60,501 nt of DNA from CAYNHF01 sp964397045. Its GTDB lineage: Bacteria > Actinomycetota > Acidimicrobiia > Spongiisociales > UBA5794. A model generated the notes under the pieces. That model was not told the origin of the DNA, did no database searches, and was given only the letters and a program-made list of their open reading frames with translations. Numbering within the stretch: the first letter of the stretch is position 1; every line of letters starts with the position of its first letter. The position numbers and the translations under genes are program-made. Shown in pieces: positions 24,830 to 33,481 of this stretch. Where the stretch lies: the NCBI GenBank assembly GCA_964397045.1, contig CAYNHF010000008.1:1-60501 (forward strand), read 5' to 3'.

Positions 24830-26500
24830 ATGGCTGATCTCAAAATTCACTCTCAAGATGTGTCGGAAGGTCCAGAGCGTGCCGGAGCACGTGCGATGCT
24901 GCGTGCCGTCGGACTGACCGAAGATGACTTCAACCGTCCCCAGGTCGGCGTGGTCTCTGCGGGTAACGAAGTGACCCCGTGCAATCTCACCGGGCCCAAA
25001 CTGAGCGAGTTCGCCAAGTCAGGGGTTCGGGAAGCAGGCGGGGTAGGACTGATCTTCACCACGATCGCTGTCTCCGACGGCATCGCCATGGGCCACGAAG
25101 GTATGCGAGCTTCGCTGGTGTCGCGGGAGGTGATCACGGATTCGGTCGAACTCGTGATGCACGCAGAGCGCTTCGACGCGATGGTTGCCATCGCCGGGTG
25201 CGACAAGTCGCTTCCGGGGATGCTGATGGCTGCGGCTCGCCACAACCTGCCGAGCGTGTTTCTGTACGGCGGTTCCAGCCTGCCCGGGCGTTACGACGGG
25301 CGGGACATCTCGATCGTCGACGTGTTTGAAGGGATCGGTGCTCGGTCGGAGGGTGCCATGAGCGATGAGGAGTTGCTCGCGATCGAACGGGCCGCCTGCC
25401 CGGGTGCCGGTTCGTGTGCAGGCATGTTCACTGCGAACACCATGGCCTCGGTCGGTGAGGCGCTCGGGATGTCGCTGCCCGGCAGCGCCTCGGTGCCCGC
25501 CGTGGATGACCGGCTCCACGAATACGCTTCCCGTTCGGGAGAGGCGGCGATCCACTTGTTGGAACGGGGGATCCGGCCTCGCGACATCATGACCAGAGGT
25601 GCCTTTGAGAACGCGATCACCGTGGTGATGGCGCTCGGCGGTTCGACGAACGCGGTACTGCATCTCCTGGCCATCGCCCACGAAGCGCAAGTCGATCTGG
25701 CCCTCGATGATTTCGATGCGATCAGCCGGCGTACCCCCCATCTCGGCGACCTCAAACCCTTCGGGAAATACCACATGGTCGATCTCGACCGCATCGGTGG
25801 CGTGCCGGTGGCGCTGAAGGTGCTGTTGGATGCGGGCCTGCTCAACGGCGATGCGCTCACGGTGACGGGCCGCACAATGGCGCAGAATCTGGCAGAGGTC
25901 TCGACGGCCGAACCACAAGATGTCCTGCAGTCGGTGGAAGTACCTCTGGCCGAAGAGGGAGGTATCGCGGTGTTGCGTGGTTCGCTGGCGCCGGGTGGGG
26001 CGGTGGTCAAGATTGCCGGGATCGACCTCGACGTGTTCGAAGGGCCGGCGCGAGTCTTCGACGACGAACAGCATGCCCTCGATGCGCTGTTCTCGCATCA
26101 ACTGCAGTCCGGTGACGTGGTGGTGATCCGCAACGAGGGTCCCCGCGGTGGACCGGGGATGCGCGAGATGCTGGCGATCACAGCTGCGATCAAAGGTGCG
26201 GGACTCGGCAAGTCCGTGCTACTCATCACAGACGGCCGCTTCTCAGGCGGCACGACGGGGCTGTGTATCGGCCACGTGGCGCCGGAGGCAGCACGAGGGG
26301 GCCCGATCGCGCTCGTGGAGGGAGAGGATCTCATCAGAGTGGACCTCGAGGCGCGCACCATCGACGTGCTGGTCGAACCCGCAGTGCTGCAGCAGCGCCG
26401 TGATCGCTGGGAGCCCCTGGAGCCGCGTTACCCGACCGGTGCGTTGGCCAAGTACGCAACCCTGGTGGGCTCGGCAGAGCAGGGCGCGGTCTGCGGCTGA
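24830..26500 (+). CDS. ilvD: dihydroxy-acid dehydratase
   Basis: A 556-residue Fe-S dehydratase of branched-chain amino acid and pantothenate synthesis. Cluster-region cysteines lie in NEVTPCNLTG, AGCDKSLPGM and GAGSCAGMFTANTM. The C-terminal GRFSGGTTGLCIGHVAPEA segment, with the catalytic Ser and substrate-binding residues, is intact. The N-terminus ERAGARAMLRAVGL corresponds to the usual RAPARAMLRATG, with one substitution. It ends 47 bases before the SelW-like gene. Confidence 0.95.
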   Translation: MADLKIHSQDVSEGPERAGARAMLRAVGLTEDDFNRPQVGVVSAGNEVTPCNLTGPKLSEFAKSGVREAGGVGLIFTTIAVSDGIAMGHEGMRASLVSREVITDSVELVMHAERFDAMVAIAGCDKSLPGMLMAAARHNLPSVFLYGGSSLPGRYDGRDISIVDVFEGIGARSEGAMSDEELLAIERAACPGAGSCAGMFTANTMASVGEALGMSLPGSASVPAVDDRLHEYASRSGEAAIHLLERGIRPRDIMTRGAFENAITVVMALGGSTNAVLHLLAIAHEAQVDLALDDFDAISRRTPHLGDLKPFGKYHMVDLDRIGGVPVALKVLLDAGLLNGDALTVTGRTMAQNLAEVSTAEPQDVLQSVEVPLAEEGGIAVLRGSLAPGGAVVKIAGIDLDVFEGPARVFDDEQHALDALFSHQLQSGDVVVIRNEGPRGGPGMREMLAITAAIKGAGLGKSVLLITDGRFSGGTTGLCIGHVAPEAARGGPIALVEGEDLIRVDLEARTIDVLVEPAVLQQRRDRWEPLEPRYPTGALAKYATLVGSAEQGAVCG

Positions 26501-26547
26501 GGCGGGATGTGTGCCGTGCGAAGGAGCGAGAGCAGTAGGGTTCCTCC

Positions 26548-26790
26548 ATGGACATTGCGATCGAATACTGCGCGACTTGAGGATATAACGACCGTGCCGT
26601 GAGCATGGTTGGGAGACTTCTCGAGGAGTTTCAATTCAACATCGAACGCCTCACCCTCACCCCCTCCACCGGCGGGGTCTACGAGGTTGTGGTGGACGGC
26701 GACCTGGTGTTTTCGAAGAAGGCGCTGGGCAGACATGCCGAGTACGACGAGGTGGCTGCTGCGGTGCGGGAGAAGGCAGGTACGACGTAG
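26548..26790 (+). CDS. SelW/Rdx-family selenoprotein with in-frame TGA (putative)
   Basis: Read through TGA 26578-26580 as selenocysteine, this gives an 80-residue protein starting MDIAIEYCATUGYNDRAVSM. The CxxU motif is at residues 8-11, exactly where SelT/SelW/SelH (Rdx) thioredoxin-fold proteins carry CxxC or CxxU. The rest matches Rdx: RLLEEF, then GGVYEVVVDGDLVFSKKALG near residues 47-66. Without read-through the family would lose its first strand and redox motif. A hairpin at 26589-26611 is a candidate SECIS. Sec-decoding genes (selA, selB, selC, selD) are not in this window. Confidence 0.85.
26589..26611 (+). promoter_or_regulatory. candidate bacterial SECIS hairpin
   Basis: ACCGTGC and GCATGGT pair (one G-U) around a five-base loop CGTGA; two more pairs extend the stem outward. 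The loop contains G-U, and its first G lies 19 bases after the TGA. This fits the loose bacterial SECIS rule of a short stem with a G in the apical loop roughly 16-37 bases downstream. Confidence 0.6.
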
Positions 26791-26820
26791 CGGGAGCATC
26801 CAGGCGTTAACCTCGGCGTC

Positions 26821-27015
26821 ATGCGCAACGGAACGAGCCAGGCCGTGCTGGTGGGTGATCTCTTCTCGGGTGAGGGGCCTCATCTGCATGTCGCAGACGA
26901 TTTTGTCTCACAGCGATGCACATCGTGCAGTGCCGACGTCTCGAGGGATGATGCGCAACTGAGCGAGGGCGGATATCTCTGCCCCGGTTGCGCTCTCATC
27001 AGAGCAGGTGTGTGA
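26821..27015 (+). CDS. small zinc-ribbon-like protein
   Basis: A 64-residue protein with two CxxC pairs, QRCTSC near residue 33 and LCPGC near 54, spaced like a small zinc ribbon. The N-terminal half (VLVGDLFSGEGPHLHVADDF) is not recognised. It lies 30 bases after the SelW-like gene on the same strand and could be co-transcribed. Function unknown. Confidence 0.55.
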   Translation: MRNGTSQAVLVGDLFSGEGPHLHVADDFVSQRCTSCSADVSRDDAQLSEGGYLCPGCALIRAGV

Positions 27016-27047
27016 CTCCTAGTCCGGGGATTCCAAACGGCCGTGTG

Positions 27048-28619
27048 TCAGTCATTCCACGTCGGCAAAGTGCGATCGACGGCAACTTCCTCTCCGGCCA
27101 CGTACGTCGCAATGACTTCGAGGTCACGGAGTTCGAGGGGACTGCACGTGAGCGGGTCGCGGTCGACCACGACGAAGTCGGCTGCTGTTCCTGGGTCGAG
27201 CGGACGAGGTTCGCCAAGCGCCCGAGCCGCCGCGTCTGTGAACAAGCCCAGAGCTTCGGCCGCGGTCAGTTGTTGGGCAGGCGTCAGCCCGGCGCGATCT
27301 CTGGCGACCGCCATTGCGAGCCAGGGATCAGGCGGCTCTACCGGGCAGTCGGACCCGGCCGCAACGACGACACCGGCTTCGAGCAGCGACCGGAACGGAT
27401 ATGTGAAGTTGAGGCGCAGCGCTCCAACCCGCGCCTGCAGCCACTCCGTTTCCGAGGTGATGAATGCAGGCTGCACAGAGGCCACCACGCCGAGGCTGCC
27501 GAGGCGTCGGATGTCACGGGGGGTGAGTACCGAAGCGTGTTCGAGGCGAAGCTGGGCTGGGTCGGCGCCCTCACTGATCAGGACTGCGAAGAGGTCGATG
27601 ACCCGGGAGCATGCGCGGTCGCCGATGGCGTGGATCGCCGTCGAACCACCCATCTCGATGCACACTCGTGCCAGGGACTCGTCGTCTTCGCTGAGTCGTA
27701 GGGTTCCGGTTGAGTCGGGCGCATCGGAGAACGGCTCGAACATGGCGGCCGTATGACCACCGAGGCTCCCATCCGCGAAACGTTTGAGTCCCGCCCACCG
27801 CAGACGGGAACCGGCGGCGTCGATCAGATCGCGGGCCGCGCCGAGTTCCAACTCGGTGTCTGCGATCACATAGGCGTGAACGGTGAGCGGCAATTCCTCC
27901 GCAATCTCAGCAAGCAATTCGACCTCGTTCCCGAGGCTGGCCCAGGGGCCGTCTGCGACCCGCACCATGGCTCCCAGGGATGTCACCCCAAGGCCGGTCA
28001 GGCCGCGCAGCGCGGCGAGTACTGCATCTGCTGATACGGGGTGCGAGCCTGCGAGCGCTTTCGACACGATTTCGATCGCGGTCTCGCGCAAGACTCCGGT
28101 GGGCCGGCCGTGGGGATCACGATCGATGATGCCTCCGGATGGATCGGCCGTAGCGGCGTCAATCCCGGCGAGCGCCAGAGCAGCACCGTTGGCTACCGCG
28201 ATGTGCCCGCAATAGCGATGGGCGAGGACCGGGACACTGTCGACGGCTGCGTCGAGGTCCACTCTGGTGGGCAGACGGTGTTCCGCCAGCGTTTCGTCAT
28301 CAAGCCGTAGGGCCACCAGTGGTTCGCCGGGCGCCGCCGCAGCTCCCGCCCGCAAGCGGCGTTGCAGATCTGCCATGTCTTTGGCCGTTTTGAGCGAAAC
28401 TCCCGAGATGGCTGCTGCATAGGGAACCGGATGTAGGTGGGCGTCGCGGATTCCCGGGAGGAGGGTTGCCCCTGGGTAGTCGTAGTGGGTGTCCCCAGGG
28501 CTGAGGATGTCGCTGAGTGGACCACTGCCGGAGACGCTGCCTCCTGCGCTCACGATCGCGTTGCCGACCACGCCGCGCGCAGTGCTCACCCGATCGGCGG
28601 ATACCACCACCCGGTTCAT
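27048..28619 (-). CDS. YtcJ-like amidohydrolase
   Basis: A 523-residue metal-dependent amidohydrolase. The HxH metal motif is in PGIRDAHLHPV (about residues 55-65). Later landmarks are KRFADGSLGGHTA, the IHAIGD metal region, and AAGSDCPVEPPDPW with the last metal Asp. The C-terminal GTAADFVVVDRDPL and YVAGEEV are typical composite-domain ends. YtcJ-like enzymes act on N-substituted or amide substrates; the specific one is unknown. The start MNRVVVSADRV overlaps the stop of the upstream phosphatase gene by ATGA. Confidence 0.85.
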   Translation of the reverse strand: MNRVVVSADRVSTARGVVGNAIVSAGGSVSGSGPLSDILSPGDTHYDYPGATLLPGIRDAHLHPVPYAAAISGVSLKTAKDMADLQRRLRAGAAAAPGEPLVALRLDDETLAEHRLPTRVDLDAAVDSVPVLAHRYCGHIAVANGAALALAGIDAATADPSGGIIDRDPHGRPTGVLRETAIEIVSKALAGSHPVSADAVLAALRGLTGLGVTSLGAMVRVADGPWASLGNEVELLAEIAEELPLTVHAYVIADTELELGAARDLIDAAGSRLRWAGLKRFADGSLGGHTAAMFEPFSDAPDSTGTLRLSEDDESLARVCIEMGGSTAIHAIGDRACSRVIDLFAVLISEGADPAQLRLEHASVLTPRDIRRLGSLGVVASVQPAFITSETEWLQARVGALRLNFTYPFRSLLEAGVVVAAGSDCPVEPPDPWLAMAVARDRAGLTPAQQLTAAEALGLFTDAAARALGEPRPLDPGTAADFVVVDRDPLTCSPLELRDLEVIATYVAGEEVAVDRTLPTWND

Positions 28620-29425
28620 GCTGGGTCTTGCGTGATGTGAGGTGGGATCTCGGTTGCCAGGAGCTGCAACAGTTCCCGGTGGATGGCGCCGTTGCTGGCG
28701 ACACACGGCCTGCGCCACGGCGTGGAGTCGCTGCCGAACGGATCGGTTACCTTCCCTCCGGCTTCGCGCACCAGCAGAATCCCGGCGGCGAGATCCCAGG
28801 GTGCCAGGTCGAATTCCCAGTACCCATCGAGGCGCCCGGCCGCCACCCATGCGAAATCGAGCGCCGCAGAACCTCCGCGCCGGACCCCGGCCGCGACCTC
28901 GAGAGCACGGGTCACAGACGCCGTGTAGGCCGCGGCTCTGTTGTGGCGGTCGTACGGAAAGCCAATACCCAACAGGGTGCCATCGAGGCTTGGCGCCGCC
29001 GAGACCGCGATGGCAGAGCCGTTCAGCGTGGCACCACTGCCGGCAACGGCCACGAACGTTTCGCCGCGCAACGGGTCCAGGATCACACCGACCCGCGGTT
29101 CGTCACCCCGGTAGAGCGCAATCGAGACGGCCACATGCGGGTACCCGTGGACGAAGTTCACCGTGCCGTCGAGTGGATCGATGATCCAGCGGCGATCCGC
29201 GCCGCCGTTTGTTCCGGACAGATCGCTGCCCTCCTCGCCGAGGATCCCATCTTCGGGTCGCTCATCCCTGAGCAACGAGACGATGGCTGCTTCGGCAGCA
29301 GTGTCTGTGGCGGTGACCGGGTTGTTGTGGCCCTTCAGCTCCACGGGGCCAGGCGCGGGGAAATCTCGGGTGACGATGGACGCACCGGCATGCGCCGCAG
29401 CAATTGCGATCTCGACGTCGGTCAT
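28616..29425 (-). CDS. inositol monophosphatase family protein
   Basis: A 269-residue sugar or inositol phosphatase. Metal ligands are in GILGEEGS, WIIDPLDGTVNFVHG (the D-P-L-D-G-T motif) and APWDLAAGILLVREAGG. SuhB/IMPase and histidinol-phosphatase-like members share these motifs. In actinobacteria such enzymes supply inositol for phosphatidylinositol and mycothiol, though the substrate cannot be set by motif. It is the first gene of a two-gene unit with the amidohydrolase and divergent from lnt. Confidence 0.87.
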   Translation of the reverse strand: MTDVEIAIAAAHAGASIVTRDFPAPGPVELKGHNNPVTATDTAAEAAIVSLLRDERPEDGILGEEGSDLSGTNGGADRRWIIDPLDGTVNFVHGYPHVAVSIALYRGDEPRVGVILDPLRGETFVAVAGSGATLNGSAIAVSAAPSLDGTLLGIGFPYDRHNRAAAYTASVTRALEVAAGVRRGGSAALDFAWVAAGRLDGYWEFDLAPWDLAAGILLVREAGGKVTDPFGSDSTPWRRPCVASNGAIHRELLQLLATEIPPHITQDPA

Positions 29426-29481
29426 GGCCGCACTCTACGGCTCGGCCTCATAGCTGGGGCCAGAGCTAACCTCATCGACTC

Positions 29482-30960
29482 ATGGCACAGGTTCTTGCCG
29501 TCCTCATCTCTGCCCTGCTGATGTGGGCTGCCTTCCCGCCTCTGGGTATTGGCGTGCTCGCGTTTGTGGCACCAGCGCCCTTCCTATGGGCTCTGCGCAA
29601 CGTCGAGCGCGCCGGGAGCGCGCTCGGGCTCGGTTTCCTGTGGGGCGCGGTCTTCTTCGGAGGGATGCTCTACTACGTCAAGATGGTGGGGGTGGTGGCC
29701 TGGATTCCGCTGGTGGCCTGGCTCGCAACGAGCGCCGCGCTGTACGCCGGCCTGGTGTGGTCGTTCCGGCTCTGGCCGCTGACCCGGTGGTACCTGATCA
29801 CCATCGGCGGTTGGGCCTTGTGGGAGTTGATCCGTACTCACTTCCCGTTTGGTGGCTTCCCGTGGGGTGTGCTCGGGTACCCGGCAGCCGGGAATCCGGG
29901 TGCCATCGGCTCGGCGCAGTGGATTGGTGCCTCCGGCTGGTCGGTGCTCGCGATCGCGGTGGCAGCCGGGCTGGTGTTGGTGATCGAGGACCGTGCCAAC
30001 TGGCGGTATCTGGTGGATCCCGGGGTCATGGTGTTGCTCCTGGTGCTCGCCGGCGGCCTGTTTGCTCCGAGTCCGGGTGGCCCCACCATTCGAGCTGCGA
30101 TCGTCCAGGGAGACTCGCCCTGCCCACAGACCCACTGCCAGAACGAGAACAAACGCATCTACGAATCCCACCTGGAGCTGACCCGTACCCTCGAGGCAGG
30201 CACGGTGGACCTCGTCGTATGGCCTGAGAACTCGACGGGCTCGCCGTATGAGCCGGAAGGCAACGAGGTCGTGCGGGAGGAGATCGCCGCAGAGGCGCGC
30301 CGATTGGGTGCCTACATCCTGGTGAGTGGTACGCGGGGCGTCAGCGCGGAAGAGTTCGCCAACTTCAACGTCGTCTACGACACCACAGGACGCAAGGTCG
30401 GTGAGTACCTGAAACGCCATCCGGTGCCTTTTGGTGAGTTCGTGCCGCTGCGCGGTGCGCTCAATTTCATTCCGCAGCTGGATCAGGTGCCGCGCGACAT
30501 GGTGCGAGGCGAGGGTCCAGTGGTGTTCCAGCTGCCGGACGGAGTGCTCGGCTCTGTCATCTCCTTCGAGGGTGGTTTCCCCGAGTACTTACGAGACGAG
30601 GTACGCGAGGGGGCAGAACTGATGGTGGTCGCCACCAACGAGAGCACCTGGGGGGCGAGCGCGGCGTCGGACCAGTTCCTGGCGATGACGCGAGTCAATG
30701 CGGCTTCGATCGGGCAGGATCTGATCCACGCCGCCATCACCGGCCGTTCCGCCTTTATCTCTGCGTCGGGTGAACTCGATCAGGTGACCGACCTGCTGGT
30801 TCCCGAGGTCCGGATCTCCGAGGTGACCTACCGGACGGGCGCGCCAACGATCTACGCCCGGTTCGGAGACCTGCTCGTCTACCTGGCGTTGGTCGCCGGA
30901 ATCGCCGCCATCGCCGTTCCGGGCGAGAGCCGTCCCGAGTCCTGGCGGCGGTCGCACTGA
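29482..30960 (+). CDS. lnt: apolipoprotein N-acyltransferase-like protein with Ser at the nucleophile position
   Basis: A 492-residue protein: about six or seven N-terminal membrane helices, then a nitrilase-fold domain. The catalytic Glu is in VVWPENS (Glu249) and the Lys in LKRHPVPFGEF (Lys311). At the position of the E. coli Cys387 nucleophile the sequence is VISFEGGFPEY, with Ser361 (codon TCC, 30562-30564). Lnt transfers the third acyl chain onto lipoproteins. Whether Ser can replace Cys in the thioester chemistry is doubtful. A terminal helix (LVYLALVAGIAAIAV) closes the topology. Confidence 0.82.
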   Translation: MAQVLAVLISALLMWAAFPPLGIGVLAFVAPAPFLWALRNVERAGSALGLGFLWGAVFFGGMLYYVKMVGVVAWIPLVAWLATSAALYAGLVWSFRLWPLTRWYLITIGGWALWELIRTHFPFGGFPWGVLGYPAAGNPGAIGSAQWIGASGWSVLAIAVAAGLVLVIEDRANWRYLVDPGVMVLLLVLAGGLFAPSPGGPTIRAAIVQGDSPCPQTHCQNENKRIYESHLELTRTLEAGTVDLVVWPENSTGSPYEPEGNEVVREEIAAEARRLGAYILVSGTRGVSAEEFANFNVVYDTTGRKVGEYLKRHPVPFGEFVPLRGALNFIPQLDQVPRDMVRGEGPVVFQLPDGVLGSVISFEGGFPEYLRDEVREGAELMVVATNESTWGASAASDQFLAMTRVNAASIGQDLIHAAITGRSAFISASGELDQVTDLLVPEVRISEVTYRTGAPTIYARFGDLLVYLALVAGIAAIAVPGESRPESWRRSH

Positions 30961-30967
30961 CCGGCGG

Positions 30968-32239
30968 CTAAGCGTTCTCCACTGCCGAGACCGACTGGTC
31001 GATGATGTCGACGCCCTGGTCGAGTTCGTCGATCGAGACATTCAACGGAGGCAGGAATCGCATCACGTTTTCGTCTGGCCCGCAGGACAACAGCAGGAGC
31101 CCGCGTTCCAGGGCGGCGCGCCGCACCTTGGAGAGCCAGTCGGGCCGTGGGGTGCGGTCCTCCGCGGCGAATTCCACACCGATCATCAGTCCGAGCCCAC
31201 GTACGTCACCGACGCGATGATGGCGCTGTTTGATGTCGTCCAGCCGTTCGAAGGCGTGCTCAGAGAGCTTGTCTACCTGTGGCACCACGTCTGCCAGCGC
31301 TTCGACGTTGGCGGCGCTGGCTGCACATGCGATCGGGTTGCCTCCAAACGTGCTGCCGTGAGAGCCGGGCAACCACCGGCTGAAGAGTTCGCGTCCGGCA
31401 CCCACCGCAGAGAGGGGGATACCGTTGGCGATCGCCTTTCCCATCACCAGGATGTCGGGACGCACGTCGTAGACCTGGCATGTGAACCAATCTCCGGTAC
31501 GGCCGAACCCGGTCTGAACCTCGTCTGCGATGAGCAGGATGCCGTGTTCGTCGGCAAGCGCTCTGAGCGCGTGGATGAAGGCAGCGCTGCCCGGGTAGTA
31601 GCCACCCTCTCCCTGCATCGGCTCCACCAGGAAGGCGGCGACCTCACCGGGAGTCACCTCGTGTTTGAACAGGAGGCGAAGCTCTCCGAGGGCGTAGTCG
31701 TTGGCCTCCTCCTGGGACATTCCCCAGCGGTAGGGATGCGGGAAGGGAGTGACGAAGACTGAGGGCACCAACGGGTGGTAACCCGAGCGGTACCTGCTCT
31801 TGGAGGTGGTGTAGCTGACGGATCCCATCGTGCGACCGTGGAAGCCGCCGCGGAAGACGATGACGCCCTGGCGGCCGCTGGTCTTCTTCGCCAGCTTCAC
31901 TGCGGCCTCGACGGCTTCTGCTCCCGAATTCATGAAGAGGAACTGGTCGATCCCTGCAGGAGTCACGTGACGCAGCCGCTCTGCAGCCCTGATCTTCGAC
32001 TCGTACTTGAAGGCTCCTCCGGCATGCCACACTTGGTCTACCTGTTCGAGGATCGCGGCCCTGACATGGGGGTGCTGGTGCCCGAGATTCGACACCGCGA
32101 TGCCGCACGTGAAGTCGAGGTAGCGATTCCCGTCCATGTCGGTGACCCAACTCCCGTCGCTACCGACGATGGGGATGTCGGTGTCGTACCCGATGACGGG
32201 AGCGAGCACTTCAGAGAAGCGGGTGTTGAAATCGTTCAT
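30968..32239 (-). CDS. class III aminotransferase (4-aminobutyrate/acetylornithine-like)
   Basis: A 423-residue fold-type I PLP enzyme. The Schiff-base Lys268 is in DILVMGKAIANG. The PLP Asp is in LLIADEVQTGFGRTG (235-249), and SGAEAVEAAVKLAKK (105-119) binds the phosphate. GSHGSTFGGNPIACAAS is the usual C-terminal block. Overall the protein is closest in feel to GABA or general omega-aminotransferases; no argBCD genes are adjacent, so acetylornithine use is less likely. It is convergent with lnt. Confidence 0.88.
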   Translation of the reverse strand: MNDFNTRFSEVLAPVIGYDTDIPIVGSDGSWVTDMDGNRYLDFTCGIAVSNLGHQHPHVRAAILEQVDQVWHAGGAFKYESKIRAAERLRHVTPAGIDQFLFMNSGAEAVEAAVKLAKKTSGRQGVIVFRGGFHGRTMGSVSYTTSKSRYRSGYHPLVPSVFVTPFPHPYRWGMSQEEANDYALGELRLLFKHEVTPGEVAAFLVEPMQGEGGYYPGSAAFIHALRALADEHGILLIADEVQTGFGRTGDWFTCQVYDVRPDILVMGKAIANGIPLSAVGAGRELFSRWLPGSHGSTFGGNPIACAASAANVEALADVVPQVDKLSEHAFERLDDIKQRHHRVGDVRGLGLMIGVEFAAEDRTPRPDWLSKVRRAALERGLLLLSCGPDENVMRFLPPLNVSIDELDQGVDIIDQSVSAVENA

Positions 32240-32536
32240 GGGACCTCCTGAGGCGAACGCGAGCAGCTGGCAGCGCGGATGAAGCTCAGCTCAGGGGGCA
32301 GCGAAGAGATGCCGCCGTTCTTCTCGCGGGTTTCGATTCCTCACCGTGCCATTGTGACACAGCGGCCCGTCCGGGTCACACGGGATCGCCCGCAGGGTGC
32401 GGCTCTTGCGGCCGGATCCTGCCAGGCAGAGGCGATTCGAGATGGTTTGGCAGGTGGACCCATCAGGTCGAAGGGCCAATTGCCTCTGGTGGCCTCCGAA
32501 TCGAATCTGTACAAGGGCCATGCAACCAGGAGGCCC
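32240..32536. other. 297-base divergent intergenic region
   Basis: Lies between the aminotransferase and ABC-exporter starts. A TGTGAC/GTCACA inverted repeat with a 16-base spacer is at about 32354-32381. An open frame in phase with the ATPase has no recognisable content. No RNA gene was found; a GTTTCGATTCC string near 32329 resembles a T-arm, but the surrounding stems do not pair. Confidence 0.5.
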
Positions 32537-33481
32537 ATGAGTCCCACCAGCGAAGACGGTGACGTTTCGATCCAGTTGTCCGGGATGTCCAGGACTTTCG
32601 GAGACCTCGTCGCCGTAGACGGCGTGGATCTGTCTGTGAAGTCTGGAGAGCTGTTCTCGCTGCTGGGACCCAACGGTGCAGGCAAGACCACCACCATCAG
32701 GATGCTGTGTTGTGTCCTCAGGACCACCAGCGGCACCGCCACGATCATGGGTCACGACATCAACGATGCTCCGTTGTCGGTGAAGCGAGTGATCGACGTC
32801 TCACCTCAGGAGACCGCGATTGCCGAACACCTGAATGCGTGGGAGAACCTGAGTCTGATGGCCCGGCTGCACGGACTTGGAAAACAGGAGGCACGGACTC
32901 GCTCCGAAGAGCTGCTGGAGATGATGGGGCTGACCAGCAGGGCAAAGGAACGGGTGAAGAAGTACTCCGGAGGAATGAAACGAAGACTCAGCATTGCCAT
33001 GGCCCTCGCTTCGGACCCTCAGGTGCTGTTTCTCGACGAACCCACCCTCGGCCTCGACCCTCAGTCGAGGCGAAGTATTTGGGAGCACATCGCGGGGCTC
33101 AAGGGCAAGACCACCATCTTGCTCACCACCCACTACCTGGAGGAGGCAGACACGCTGGCGGACAGGGTGGCGATCATCGACGAAGGCAAGATCGTTGCGC
33201 TGGGGACTCCCGACCAGCTGAAGGACGGCATTTCGGACGGACAGGTGATGGTGGTCGAGGCAGCCAACCTGACGGATGAGGCCATCGGAGCACTCAGACA
33301 GCTCTATCCGGTGGTGCGCAGAGTGGACGGCGGAGTCGAGATCGAGGGCGAAGACATCGGTGTCTACGACATACAGGATGTGTTGCGACCCATGGGGATT
33401 GTCATCCAGTCCACCTACAAGAAGCAGGTCACGCTGGATGACGTCTTTCTGCATCTCACCGGAAAGCAGATCCGGGAATGA
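32537..33481 (+). CDS. ABC exporter ATP-binding protein (DrrA/CcmA-like)
   Basis: A 314-residue ATPase. Walker A GPNGAGKTT is near residue 44, signature YSGGMKRRLS near 148, Walker B VLFLDEPTLGLDP near 168, and the switch His is in LLTTHYLEEAD. A C-terminal extension of about 75 residues (DLDDVFLHLTG-type end) is typical of drug or lipid exporters partnered with ABC-2 permeases. The ATG at 32537 has CAGGAGG just upstream; the frame upstream of it is not coding. It overlaps the permease gene by ATGA. Confidence 0.92.
   Translation: MSPTSEDGDVSIQLSGMSRTFGDLVAVDGVDLSVKSGELFSLLGPNGAGKTTTIRMLCCVLRTTSGTATIMGHDINDAPLSVKRVIDVSPQETAIAEHLNAWENLSLMARLHGLGKQEARTRSEELLEMMGLTSRAKERVKKYSGGMKRRLSIAMALASDPQVLFLDEPTLGLDPQSRRSIWEHIAGLKGKTTILLTTHYLEEADTLADRVAIIDEGKIVALGTPDQLKDGISDGQVMVVEAANLTDEAIGALRQLYPVVRRVDGGVEIEGEDIGVYDIQDVLRPMGIVIQSTYKKQVTLDDVFLHLTGKQIRE

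Noticed and set aside
32290..32350. tRNA-like T-arm string GTTTCGATTCC
   Set aside because: Flanking bases do not form T, anticodon or acceptor stems.
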